A stretch of 35,204 nt of DNA, from NCBI GenBank assembly GCA_945861955.1, contig CAMAWJ010000004.1, positions 1 through 35,204 of the forward strand, in the 5' to 3' direction. Origin of the DNA: Bifidobacterium breve. GTDB lineage: Bacteria; Actinomycetota; Thermoleophilia; Gaiellales; F1-60-MAGs149. This document shows, piece after piece, positions 1 to 6,511 of this stretch. Both the position numbers and the translations under genes were made by a program. How positions within the stretch are numbered: the first letter of the stretch is position 1; every line of letters starts with the position of its first letter. A model generated the notes under the pieces. That model saw nothing but the letters and a program-made list of their open reading frames with translations. It was not told where the DNA came from and searched no databases.

Positions 1-587
1 TCGTGCCAGCAGGAAAGGAGGAGGAGTTTCTTGCGCCCTTGCCGCTGCGGGCGCTGCCGGGAATCGGACCGAAGGCCGATAAGCGGATGCGAACTGCGGG
101 GCTGAAGACGATTGGCAACCTGGCCGACCTGGACGATGCAGATCTGCGACTGGTGTTGCCGGGCGCTGTCGGGTTGGAGTTGCGCGAGCGTGCGCGTGGG
201 ATTGATCTGCGTCCGGTGCTGGCCGAGACGGGCCCTTCGGTCTCGATTGGGCACGAGGAGACGTTCGACCATGACATTACGGATCCGGCGATCCTGTCGG
301 AGCACGCTGCTCGCATGGCCGCGTCTGTCACCGAGCGATTGGTCAAGGAGGGGCGGGTTGCACAGACGGTCACGATCAAGCTGCGGTATCCCGATTTTCG
401 GATCTTGTCACGGGCTCGCTCGGCGAGTGCGCCGACGGCTGATCCAATCGAGATTACGCGGCTTGCGGAGGTTGCGCTGGAGCGAGCACTGCGTGACCGC
501 GAGCCGCCCGTGCGCCTACTCGGAGTGACAGTTTCGCGCCTGATCGAGGGCGAACAGTTGCACTTACGACTCGACGAAGAGGCCTAG
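1..587 (+). CDS. dinB: DNA polymerase IV (Y-family), C-terminal part, cut by window edge
   Basis: This is the C-terminal 195 codons or so of a Y-family translesion DNA polymerase; the reading frame is open to the left edge (codons begin at position 3), so the GTG there is an internal Val, not a start. What remains is the thumb with a helix-hairpin-helix (LPGIGPKADKRM, about 20 residues in) and the little-finger domain (SVSIGHEETF, then VTIKLRYPDF). The catalytic palm carboxylates lie outside the window. Pol IV enzymes copy damaged templates and in many bacteria are SOS genes; the promoter is not visible here, so regulation cannot be judged. The gene ends at a TAG and is followed by a strong hairpin. 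The family call is secure, and Pol IV (DinB) is preferred over UmuC because of the little-finger sequence. Confidence 0.93.
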   Translation, partial: VPAGKEEEFLAPLPLRALPGIGPKADKRMRTAGLKTIGNLADLDDADLRLVLPGAVGLELRERARGIDLRPVLAETGPSVSIGHEETFDHDITDPAILSEHAARMAASVTERLVKEGRVAQTVTIKLRYPDFRILSRARSASAPTADPIEITRLAEVALERALRDREPPVRLLGVTVSRLIEGEQLHLRLDEEA

Positions 588-605
588 AAATCAGGACTAG
601 AAATA

Positions 606-644
606 CGAAAGGCTCGGAGACCGCTGGGGTCTCCGAGCCTTTCG
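606..644. terminator. Bidirectional intrinsic terminator between dinB and the convergent gene
   Basis: A perfect 17-bp inverted repeat (arms 606-622 and 628-644, 5-nt loop) lies between the stop of dinB and the stop of the convergent minus-strand gene at 670. The ends of the arms (CGAAAGG and CCTTTCG) give short A/T-containing flanks on both strands, so it can serve both genes. Confidence 0.85.
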
Positions 645-669
645 CTCAGTCCACGTTGTGCTTGAAGGG

Positions 670-1083
670 CTAGGCGCTGAGCGCGTGCTCTTCGAGATGC
701 GAGTGCGACGGGCAGTACTCGCGGCTTGGCAGCGGCGTGCGCTGACAAGGCTTGCCCTTGCGGGTGGTTGCGCGGCAGGGGGCGATGACACCTTCGCCGT
801 GGCGCTCGATCTCGTCGCGAATGAAGTCCTGCGCGAGGCCAACGAAGCGCTCGATCGTGTAGTAGACGCGAGCCTGCTCCGTGATCGGGAAGTAGTAACG
901 CACTTCCTGGAAGAGGCTGCGGGCCGGCTTCGGGAAGTAGCGGGAGTCGCGGGCGAGGCGCTCGATGGTGCTCTCGCAGGCGGCGAGGATTCGACGACGT
1001 GCCTCAACGACCGACACGGTGTCGGGGGAGGGGTCGATGGCGTCCTTGATTTCGACGTAGATCTGTCGGCTAAAGCGATACAT
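670..1083 (-). CDS. Conserved hypothetical protein with C-terminal Cys/His (zinc-type) cluster
   Basis: A 137-residue cytoplasmic protein. The N-terminal 95 residues are helical and charged with no recognised fold. The C-terminus (about residues 103-127) has the pattern CRATTRKGKPC...EYCPSH, that is C-x7-G-x2-C-x9-C-x2-H when gaps are allowed. This resembles the short zinc-type motif found in DUF5763-like small proteins and at the ends of phage or actinobacterial proteins. Start ATG at 1083 is preceded by a weak GAAAGAG. A good promoter (TTGTGC-N17-TATAGT) lies about 110 nt upstream, so the gene is monocistronic with a roughly 100-nt leader that can form a hairpin. It converges on dinB. Function unknown; metal binding is inference from the Cys/His spacing. 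Confidence 0.75.
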   Translation of the reverse strand: MYRFSRQIYVEIKDAIDPSPDTVSVVEARRRILAACESTIERLARDSRYFPKPARSLFQEVRYYFPITEQARVYYTIERFVGLAQDFIRDEIERHGEGVIAPCRATTRKGKPCQRTPLPSREYCPSHSHLEEHALSA

Positions 1084-1102
1084 AGGAACTCTTTCTTCGA
1101 AC

Positions 1103-1127
1103 GTACGTGGGCAATCGCACCACGTAC
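1103..1127 (-). other. Hairpin in the 5' leader of the 670-1083 gene
   Basis: Inverted repeat GTACGTGG (1103-1110) and CCACGTAC (1120-1127) with a 9-nt loop, about 20 nt upstream of the start codon at 1083 and downstream of the predicted transcription start. It could be a regulatory leader hairpin or an operator; nothing identifies the ligand. Confidence 0.4.
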
Positions 1128-1190
1128 CAAGTGCGAAATGAGGGAGAAGCGGTGCGCTCCGCAGGCAGACCTGCTAGGCGCGTGGGACGC

Positions 1191-1219
1191 ACTATACCGG
1201 TGATACGTTCTCCGCACAA
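1191..1219 (-). promoter_or_regulatory. Sigma70-type promoter for the minus-strand gene ending at 670
   Basis: Read on the minus strand: -35 TTGTGC (1219-1214), 17-nt spacer, -10 TATAGT (1196-1191). Predicted start of transcription is near 1184. Spacing is ideal and the -10 matches 5 of 6 consensus bases. Confidence 0.65.
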
Positions 1220-1263
1220 GGCATTGTGATAAAAAGCACAAACGGCGATGTGTGAAGCGCGAC

Positions 1264-1287
1264 TAACGCCCGAGCCATCAGGCGTTG
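1264..1287 (-). terminator. Weak hairpin downstream of the SPOR-like gene
   Basis: TAACGCC (1264-1270) pairs with GGCGTTG (1281-1287) around a 10-nt loop, 10 nt beyond the stop of the minus-strand gene at 1297. There is no T-tract, so termination is only tentative. Confidence 0.3.
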
Positions 1288-1296
1288 AGGGCGCCG

Positions 1297-2046
1297 CTAC
1301 GGCTGAACTTCGCGCGCGTACGCGTCGGGGTAGCCCTGACCCTGAATGGTCGTGGCCGCCAAAGCCGCTTCGTCCTTCGTGGCATACGGCCCCGAGAACA
1401 CGGCCCAGTAACCTGGGTTGAGCGACGGGAACAGGGAAGAGTCGAGCACGCCGACCATCGGCACGCCAGCGGCAGTTGCCTGATCGGCGACTGCTAGGGC
1501 ATCGGCCTCGGTAAAGCTGGCAGCGTCTTTCGAAGCGAGGATCACCGCGTAGCCACTCTGGTCGGCAGGCCAGCCACTCGCTGTGCCAGCGGTGTCCGTT
1601 ATGCCGGTGTCGGTGATACCCGTGTCCGTCATGCCGGTGTCGATGATCCCCGTGTCGGTCATGCCAGTGTCGATGATCCCCGTGTCGGTAATGCCCGTGT
1701 CCGTGATACCGGTAGCCGTCGTCGCCGAGGTCGTGACCGGATCTTCGCCATCGTTCGTGGTACGCAAGGCGACCCAGGCAAGACCAACACCCGCGATGAT
1801 CAAGACCACCGCAATGATTGCCAAAATCGAGGTGTTGCGGTTGGCGAACGCGGAGCCTCCACCCGGCGGCGGTGGAATCTCGTCGACCGCGAGGCGCTCG
1901 CCACATTCGAGGCAGTAGCGCTGATCCGATCGCATCGGCGAGAGACAGGCCGGGCAGCGAGCAACATCGTCAGCCGGCAGTGGCGCTTCGAACTGTGGAC
2001 CGCCCGAGAGTGGACCGTCGATCGTGGGCTGGTCGTCGCTGCTCAC
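1297..2046 (-). CDS. Zinc-ribbon, single-TM envelope protein with 5-residue repeats and SPOR-like C-terminal domain
   Basis: A 249-residue protein when started at GTG 2046, chosen because this GTG overlaps the upstream stop (GTGA) whereas the in-frame ATG at 2115 would overlap that gene by 73 nt. Order of parts: a zinc ribbon (CPAC...CLECG, residues 31-49), a proline/glycine linker, one transmembrane helix (about 73-93), and an eight-copy tandem repeat of GITDT/GIIDT/GMTDT (about 113-152). The C-terminal domain of about 85 residues (YAVILASKDAASF to GYPDAYAREV) has the alternating beta/alpha pattern and the GYWAVFSGPYATKDEA signature of SPOR domains, which bind denuded septal glycan strands. 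Expected topology is ribbon inside, SPOR domain outside. It forms a two-gene operon with the other zinc-ribbon protein just upstream. The SPOR assignment is from pattern and is moderately sure. Confidence 0.75.
   Translation of the reverse strand: MSSDDQPTIDGPLSGGPQFEAPLPADDVARCPACLSPMRSDQRYCLECGERLAVDEIPPPPGGGSAFANRNTSILAIIAVVLIIAGVGLAWVALRTTNDGEDPVTTSATTATGITDTGITDTGIIDTGMTDTGIIDTGMTDTGITDTGITDTAGTASGWPADQSGYAVILASKDAASFTEADALAVADQATAAGVPMVGVLDSSLFPSLNPGYWAVFSGPYATKDEAALAATTIQGQGYPDAYAREVQP
1591..1710 (-). repeat. Eight-copy 15-bp in-frame tandem repeat
   Basis: Eight consecutive 15-bp units encode G-(I/M)-(T/I)-D-T. Units differ mainly at third positions and at the two variable residues, so the array is old rather than freshly amplified. 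It forms the stalk between the membrane helix and the SPOR-like domain. Confidence 0.9.
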
Positions 2047-2516
2047 TGAGTGGGCGTCCCGCAGTAGGCGCAAAAGTTTCCGTCGAGGGGAATTGCTCCT
2101 GTGCAGCTCGTGCACTTCTTCGACGACATCGCAACGGTTCCCGGCGGTAGCGCGGTCCGCCCACTCGCCGCATGCAGCGTGAGGGCGCCGTCGATCTCGC
2201 GCGCACGTTGCTCGACAGTGACGGCCTCGGCGGCACGCAGCCGCAAGAGATGGAAGTTGAACTGGTCGCGGCGGGCCATCTCGATCAGGAGTCCGCCAAG
2301 GTCGCCACGTAACTCTTGGTAGCGGCGCGCGAGCCCGGCGCGTTCCTTGCGCAACTCGCTCGCAGCCTTCTTGGCCTCGCCGGGAGCCGAGGAGACCTGT
2401 TGGATCTGCTTGCCCTTGGCGTCCCGCACTCCACTTGCGGCAACGGTCACGACAACATCCCCAGCAGAGTTAGGTCGTTGCGCAGACAGTCGCGCTCGGT
2501 CGGAAAAGCCTCCCAT
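2043..2516 (-). CDS. Coiled-coil protein with C-terminal zinc ribbon
   Basis: A 157-residue protein from ATG 2516. The middle (about residues 40-110) is rich in A, E, K, R and L and looks like a coiled coil (APGEAKKAASELRKERAG). The end carries a zinc ribbon, KCTSC followed by FCAYCG (CxxC...CxxC), which matches the ribbon at the start of the next gene. The first 22 residues are less convincing, and GTG starts at 2450 or 2429 are alternatives. The stop overlaps the GTG start of the SPOR-like gene, so the two are translated together and probably act together at the envelope. A TATACT hexamer sits 9 nt before the ATG and there is no Shine-Dalgarno sequence. Function unknown. Confidence 0.65.
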   Translation of the reverse strand: MGGFSDRARLSAQRPNSAGDVVVTVAASGVRDAKGKQIQQVSSAPGEAKKAASELRKERAGLARRYQELRGDLGGLLIEMARRDQFNFHLLRLRAAEAVTVEQRAREIDGALTLHAASGRTALPPGTVAMSSKKCTSCTGAIPLDGNFCAYCGTPTQ

Positions 2517-2650
2517 TGCGCTTGGAGTATACGGGGAATCGCACGCGCATCTGGTTCCACATCGGTGAAGACACGCTCGCAGCACTGCTGGCGCAGGTTC
2601 CGGTGTTGCGTCACGATGCAGGGGTTCAGCTATCCGCGGAGGCGACATGA
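2516..2650 (+). CDS. Candidate small protein (44 aa) overlapping the dehydrogenase start
   Basis: An open frame ends in TGA at 2648-2650 inside the ATGA that starts the dehydrogenase gene. From TTG 2516 it gives 44 residues with protein-like composition (RIWFHIGEDTLAALLAQVPV) and strong G/C at third codon positions. The frame stays open leftwards to 2474 but has no earlier start codon, and there is no ribosome binding site for the TTG. It may be a genuine leader peptide or small protein, the remnant of a longer gene, or chance. Confidence 0.3.
   Translation: MRLEYTGNRTRIWFHIGEDTLAALLAQVPVLRHDAGVQLSAEAT
2526..2531 (-). promoter_or_regulatory. -10-like hexamer TATACT ahead of the zinc-ribbon operon
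   Basis: TATACT on the minus strand lies 9 nt before the ATG at 2516, which would make the transcript nearly leaderless. No convincing -35 is seen at the usual distance. The GTATAC core is palindromic and could also serve the plus strand. Confidence 0.35.
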
Positions 2651-3501
2651 CGCACATTGTTGGAGTGGTCGGGCTTGGCACCATGGGCGCCGGGATCGTG
2701 CAGGTCTGCCTCGCCGCGGGGCACACCGTGATTGGGATGGATGGCGTTGAGGCTGCCCGTGACAATCTTGCTGGCCGTGTCGAAAAGGGTCTTCAGCGCG
2801 GTGTTGCCAAAGGCACGATGACGGTCGAGGACTGCGCCGCTGCGCTTGCGCGCCTGTCCACCACTGACAGCGTTGACGGTTTCGCCGATGCTGATCTGGT
2901 CATCGAGGCGATTGCCGAGATCCCACAGGTCAAGCACGACCTGTTTCGCGAGCTCGCGGCGGCGACCAAGCCGGACGCGATCCTAGCCACGAACACATCG
3001 GCAATTAGCGTGACGGGTATCGCCGAGGCGAGCGGTCGCGCCGAGCGCGTCGTCGGCCTGCACTTCTTTAACCCCGCACCCGTGATGCCGCTCGTCGAGG
3101 TTGTCCATACCCAACATGTCGATCCCGCCGTCTACGCGGCCGCGATCGAGTTTGCCGAGGGGCTCGGCAAAGAGGCGGTTCCGTGCCCTGATACCCCGGG
3201 CTTCATTGTCAATCGCATTCTCGTGCCGATGCTCAACGACGCGGTGCGCACGTACGCCGAGACGGGCGCCGACCCAGCCGACATCGATCGCGCCTTGCAG
3301 GCGGGAGCGGGCTGGCCAATGGGGCCACTCGCATTGATCGACCTGATTGGCGTTGATGTCCAGGTCCATGCCTCCCAGGCGATTGCGGAGGGTCTGGGCG
3401 ACGACCATTGCACTCCCCATCCACTGCTTTTGCAGATGCTCGAGGAGGGCAAGTTGGGACGCAAGACCGGCGTCGGTTTTCACCGCTACGACGCGTCCTA
3501 A
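2647..3501 (+). CDS. 3-hydroxybutyryl-CoA / 3-hydroxyacyl-CoA dehydrogenase
   Basis: A 284-residue NAD(P)-dependent dehydrogenase that interconverts acetoacetyl-CoA (or a longer 3-ketoacyl-CoA) and the 3-hydroxyacyl-CoA. It has the N-terminal Rossmann nucleotide loop GLGTMGAG (9-16), the ATNTSAIS segment (114-121), and the catalytic His139-Glu151 pair in HFFNPAPVMPLVEVV with the normal 12-residue spacing. The helical C-terminal domain (PDTPGFIVNR, GWPMGPLALIDLIG) is followed by the usual KLGRKTGVGFHRY end. Length matches stand-alone short enzymes of the PaaH/Hbd type; there is no enoyl-CoA hydratase fusion. No partner thiolase or acyl-CoA dehydrogenase is adjacent, so the pathway (beta-oxidation, butyrate or PHB metabolism) cannot be fixed. 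The GACATGACG start overlaps a possible small ORF. Confidence 0.93.
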   Translation: MTHIVGVVGLGTMGAGIVQVCLAAGHTVIGMDGVEAARDNLAGRVEKGLQRGVAKGTMTVEDCAAALARLSTTDSVDGFADADLVIEAIAEIPQVKHDLFRELAAATKPDAILATNTSAISVTGIAEASGRAERVVGLHFFNPAPVMPLVEVVHTQHVDPAVYAAAIEFAEGLGKEAVPCPDTPGFIVNRILVPMLNDAVRTYAETGADPADIDRALQAGAGWPMGPLALIDLIGVDVQVHASQAIAEGLGDDHCTPHPLLLQMLEEGKLGRKTGVGFHRYDAS

Positions 3502-3546
3502 CGTAACCATCACACCTTGCTGTCGTTAGGAGAGCATAATGCGCGT

Positions 3547-4014
3547 GTGCTTCGCATAGCTCTCGCTCTGGTGATCCTGCTCGTGGCTGTTCCCGTGGCC
3601 GCGGCCAAGTCGTTCGAGATGGAGGCTGCGAGCGGCGAGTTCTCCTACCGCGGTGCTGCGGGCTTTGACTCGATGGTGGTGATCGAAGTGATCAGTGCGG
3701 GGGCGCAGTTGAGTGGGCCGCTGGAGCTGAAGGAGAGCATCAAGTGCGTCGACGGACAACCGCTTCAGACCTGCGTCAAGATCGTCAAGGGCAAGGCGCC
3801 AGTCGAGATGCGTGTGCTGACGCCGGTCACGGTGAGTTTGCAGCGACGAGGCTCGTTTACGCTGACGGTTCGTCGCGCCACGTCCCTGGCCAACGTTTGG
3901 GTGAGCGGCTGTGGTCACGTTGGCTTGCGAGGCTCGGGTACGTATCAGGCGGACGGTGGTGTCGATGTCACCTACGTTGCGAAGGACAAACCGACTAATT
4001 TGCGGTTGAAGTAG
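3547..4014 (+). CDS. Secreted hypothetical protein with signal peptide
   Basis: About 155 residues from GTG 3547: a short basic N-terminus, a hydrophobic stretch (LRIALALVILLVAVPVAAA) ending at an AxA-type cleavage site, then a beta-rich secreted domain with cysteines in KCVDGQPLQTC and SGCGH. Fold not recognised. The start is uncertain: a good ribosome site TTAGGAGA (3526-3533) points to ATG 3539, but that frame stops after six codons. Removing two bases in the GTGTG at 3545-3549 would give an ideal MRVLRIAL start. As written, GTG 3547 is 13-14 nt from the ribosome site. The gene ends 9 nt before a response regulator gene and could be the stimulus-sensing partner of that two-component system; this is inference. 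Confidence 0.65.
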   Translation: MLRIALALVILLVAVPVAAAKSFEMEAASGEFSYRGAAGFDSMVVIEVISAGAQLSGPLELKESIKCVDGQPLQTCVKIVKGKAPVEMRVLTPVTVSLQRRGSFTLTVRRATSLANVWVSGCGHVGLRGSGTYQADGGVDVTYVAKDKPTNLRLK

Positions 4015-4023
4015 CGAGGGACG

Positions 4024-4710
4024 ATGGCCGAGCGCATTCTGATTGTTGAAGACGAGATCAACATTGCGACGCCCATCAAGACGTACCTCGAGAAGGCCGG
4101 CTTCGACGTTGATCACGCACTGACGGGTGCCGATGCGTTGCGGCTGATGGAGGCGACGCCGCCGAACCTGATTGTCCTCGACCTCAACCTGCCCGATATT
4201 GATGGTCTCGAGGTGTGTCGGCGGATTCGCGCCACCTCGCAGGTGCCGATCATCATGGTGACGGCGCGCGACGATGACATCGACAAGATTGTTGGTCTTG
4301 AGGTTGGTGCTGACGATTACCTGACGAAGCCGTTCAACGTGCGTGAGTTGGTGGCGCGCGTCAAGGCGATCTTGCGGCGCGCACCGACAACGGCACAGCC
4401 GATTGGTGGGGTCTTGACACACGGTGGCGTCTCGATCGATCGTGGTCGTCACGAGGTCATGCTCAACGGCGAGATTGTTCAGCTTGCACCCAAGGAGTTC
4501 GATCTGCTGTGGACGTTGCTGGAGGAGCGCGGCCATGTGTTGACGCGCGATCAGCTACTCGAGCGTGTCTGGGGATATACGTTCGCGGGTGACACGCGCA
4601 CGGTCGATGTTCACGTTCGTCAGTTGCGGCGCAAACTTGGTGACGATTGTCCGGTCGTGACGGTGTGGGGCGTGGGGTACAAGGTCGGCGACGATGTTGC
4701 TGCTCCGTAG
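4024..4710 (+). CDS. OmpR/PhoB-family response regulator
   Basis: A 228-residue transcription regulator. The receiver domain (residues 4-116) has the acidic pair E9-D10, phospho-acceptor Asp53 in VLDLNLPDIDG, Thr80 and Lys102 (LTKPF). A winged-helix DNA-binding domain (about 130-223) shows LAPKEFDLLWTL, the recognition-helix region TRTVDVHVRQLRRKL, and the terminal GVGYKV hairpin. Its 3' end overlaps the kinase gene by 17 nt, so the pair is co-translated. Target genes are unknown; the pilin at 6302 and the secreted protein just upstream are the nearest candidates. Confidence 0.95.
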   Translation: MAERILIVEDEINIATPIKTYLEKAGFDVDHALTGADALRLMEATPPNLIVLDLNLPDIDGLEVCRRIRATSQVPIIMVTARDDDIDKIVGLEVGADDYLTKPFNVRELVARVKAILRRAPTTAQPIGGVLTHGGVSIDRGRHEVMLNGEIVQLAPKEFDLLWTLLEERGHVLTRDQLLERVWGYTFAGDTRTVDVHVRQLRRKLGDDCPVVTVWGVGYKVGDDVAAP

Positions 4711-6175
4711 TCTGCGCGCGCGGCTACTGATCATCGGGATCGTGCCTGTGCTTGCAGCATTGATCGTGACGGCCGTGATGACGGTGCGGTCGGTCAACCA
4801 GTTTTCGGAGTCTCAGCGGTACGAGGCACGCACGCAGCAGGAGCGCGATTTGAAGCGCTTGACGACGGGCCTATCGCGCGAGTTCGCGCCGCTGATTGGC
4901 GGGCTGTTCATCGGCAAGAAAAATGATGTGCTGCAAAGCGTGCACCTCGAGTACGCCTACGGCAGCTCGTTGTATTTCATCGCAACGATGCAGAGCGCCA
5001 CGGTGAACGCCAAGGGGCTGGACTTAAAAGAACTGCAATGGGATCAACCACTGTCCGCCACGATCGAAAAGCGCCTCGGCGACGGTCAGGCAGTTGTGAT
5101 CCCCGCCCAGTACGTGCCCGCGGCACTCAGTGGCGATGTCGTGGTGGCCCGCGGGTTGTTTCCCACAGAGCAGAGCGATTTTCTTGGGGCCAGCCCGGGC
5201 CTCTTGGTCGTGGCACGCCCGGCCGTCCAGGTCTCCTCACCCGCGGGCACGCTGCGGCGCGCGCTGATTCCAGCGTTTGCTGTTGGCACTGCGGTGGCGA
5301 TTATTCTTGCGCTCGTGCTTGGCCTTCGACTTGTCCGTCCGTTGCGACGACTGGCGGCGGCGGCACGAGCGGTGGCGCGTGGTGACGATGATGTGCCGCT
5401 CGACACGACGCGGGTCGATGAGATTGGGATGGTCAATCGCGCGTTTTCCGACATGACTGTGAGGCTGACGGAGGCTCGCGACACCGAGCGCCTCTTCCTG
5501 ATGCGCGTCTCGCACGAGTTGCGTACGCCATTGACGGCGATTCGTGGCCAGGTCGACGCCTTGGCCGACGGCATTTTCGATGATGAGGTTTCGCGTCAGA
5601 CGGCGTATGAGGCGATTACGGCCGAGTCGTTGCGTCTCAATCGTCTCGTGGGAGATTTGCTGGACCTCGCTCGGCTGCAGGCAAAGCGTTTTGGGCTCGA
5701 GGCCGACGAGGTCGATCTCAACGTATTGCTTGAGCAGGTTGTGACGGGTCAGGGTTCCGAGGCGCGCGAGCGAGAAATCGCGATCGGGTTGCAGTCGGGT
5801 GTGCTGCCGGTGGTGATTGGCGATGGCGATCGGATCTTGCAGATCGTCTCGAACCTTGTCCGTAATGCGGTTCGCTGGACGCCAGATGGGGGCACGATCA
5901 CCGTCTCGGCGCTCGCAGAGGCTGGTCGTGTGTGGATTACCGTCGACGACTCTGGGCCGGGTATTCCACTCGAGAAGCGAGCCACGATCTTCCGGGCGTT
6001 CTACACGGAAGACGGTACGGGGACTGGGTTGGGTCTCGCGATTGCTCGCGAACTTTCGGCTGCAATGGGTGGCAGCGTTGTGGTCGGAGATTCGCCGCAT
6101 GGTGGTGCTCGTTTTGTCGTCGAACTCCCGTGCATCCGCGCGCGGGCCGAGAGTGTCTCTGCGACACCTCGGTAA
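4694..6175 (+). CDS. Sensor histidine kinase with periplasmic sensor domain and HAMP
   Basis: A 493-residue membrane kinase, partner of the overlapping regulator. Transmembrane helix 1 spans about residues 11-31 and helix 2 about 190-212. Between them lies a roughly 155-residue extracytoplasmic sensor region of unknown ligand. A HAMP linker follows (about 213-265), then the HisKA helix pair with phospho-acceptor His274 (SHELRTPLTAIRG). The ATPase domain has the N-box SNLVRNAVRWTP (Asn387, Asn391), G1 DDSGPGI (about 418-424) and G2 GTGLGLAI. All catalytic elements are intact. Start ATG 4694 lies inside the 3' end of the regulator gene. Confidence 0.95.
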   Translation: MLLLRSLRARLLIIGIVPVLAALIVTAVMTVRSVNQFSESQRYEARTQQERDLKRLTTGLSREFAPLIGGLFIGKKNDVLQSVHLEYAYGSSLYFIATMQSATVNAKGLDLKELQWDQPLSATIEKRLGDGQAVVIPAQYVPAALSGDVVVARGLFPTEQSDFLGASPGLLVVARPAVQVSSPAGTLRRALIPAFAVGTAVAIILALVLGLRLVRPLRRLAAAARAVARGDDDVPLDTTRVDEIGMVNRAFSDMTVRLTEARDTERLFLMRVSHELRTPLTAIRGQVDALADGIFDDEVSRQTAYEAITAESLRLNRLVGDLLDLARLQAKRFGLEADEVDLNVLLEQVVTGQGSEAREREIAIGLQSGVLPVVIGDGDRILQIVSNLVRNAVRWTPDGGTITVSALAEAGRVWITVDDSGPGIPLEKRATIFRAFYTEDGTGTGLGLAIARELSAAMGGSVVVGDSPHGGARFVVELPCIRARAESVSATPR

Positions 6176-6259
6176 GGCTGTTCGCGGACTAGGAGATGGA
6201 GTGACTCACGACCTTGCGGGTGTGCCCGCTCGGCGTTAGGCGAGGTCGGCCATGGTCGG

Positions 6260-6284
6260 TCTGCGCGATCGGTGGTCGCGCAGA
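6260..6284 (+). other. Stable hairpin in the leader of the Flp pilin gene
   Basis: TCTGCGCGA (6260-6268) and TCGCGCAGA (6276-6284) form a 9-bp GC-rich stem with a 7-nt loop, 17 nt before the pilin start. There is no T-tract, so it is more likely a leader or processing structure than a terminator; the second palindrome ACCTCGCGAGGT follows directly and overlaps the pilin ribosome site. Confidence 0.45.
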
Positions 6285-6301
6285 ACCTCGCGAGGTGCCA
6301 G

Positions 6302-6511
6302 ATGGAAACACTGTGGACGACGATGGTGCGGTTTATGCACCGACTGACGGATCGGCGCGGGCAGGGCACGGTTGAGTATCTCGGCCTCGTGCTCGCCGTG
6401 GGTGCGCTGCTCTTGGCCGTCTCCGTGCAGGTCAAGGGTGGCGGGGCCGGGATCGGTGGTCAGATCTCGAAATCGATGGAGAAAGCAATCTCCTCGATCA
6501 CTCAGCCCTAG
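6302..6511 (+). CDS. flp: Flp/Tad-type major pilin (class III prepilin)
   Basis: A 69-residue prepilin. Basic leader METLW...DRRG, then the class III cleavage site after Gly20 followed by QGTVEYLGLVLAVGALLLAV, with Glu at +5 and Tyr at +6, exactly as in Flp pilins. The mature protein is about 49 residues, typical for the family. ATG 6302 is preceded by GAGGTG; longer in-frame starts are not needed. Tad pilins are processed by a TadV/CpaA peptidase and assembled by the CpaF-TadB-TadC machine encoded at 12502-14626; no such peptidase gene is in the window. The stop codon overlaps the stop of the convergent pseudopilin gene. Confidence 0.9.
   Translation: METLWTTMVRFMHRLTDRRGQGTVEYLGLVLAVGALLLAVSVQVKGGGAGIGGQISKSMEKAISSITQP

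Noticed and set aside
1591-1710. Short regular repeats that could suggest a CRISPR array
   Set aside because: Units are contiguous 15-mers without spacers and keep the reading frame of a protein.
1070-1906. Open frame encoding a His/Gly/Arg-rich repeat protein on the minus strand
   Set aside because: It is a shadow of the 15-bp repeat region of the SPOR-like gene in another frame; the repeats explain its periodicity and its ends make no sense as a gene.
3526-4536. Long minus-strand open frame of 336 codons opposite the secreted protein and response regulator
   Set aside because: Antisense shadow of two well-supported plus-strand genes; composition (Arg/His/Gln-rich) is typical of GC-rich antisense frames.
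6176-6301. Possible cyclic-di-GMP riboswitch in front of the Flp pilin
   Set aside because: A hairpin is present, but I cannot find the conserved GEMM core or tetraloop-receptor elements.
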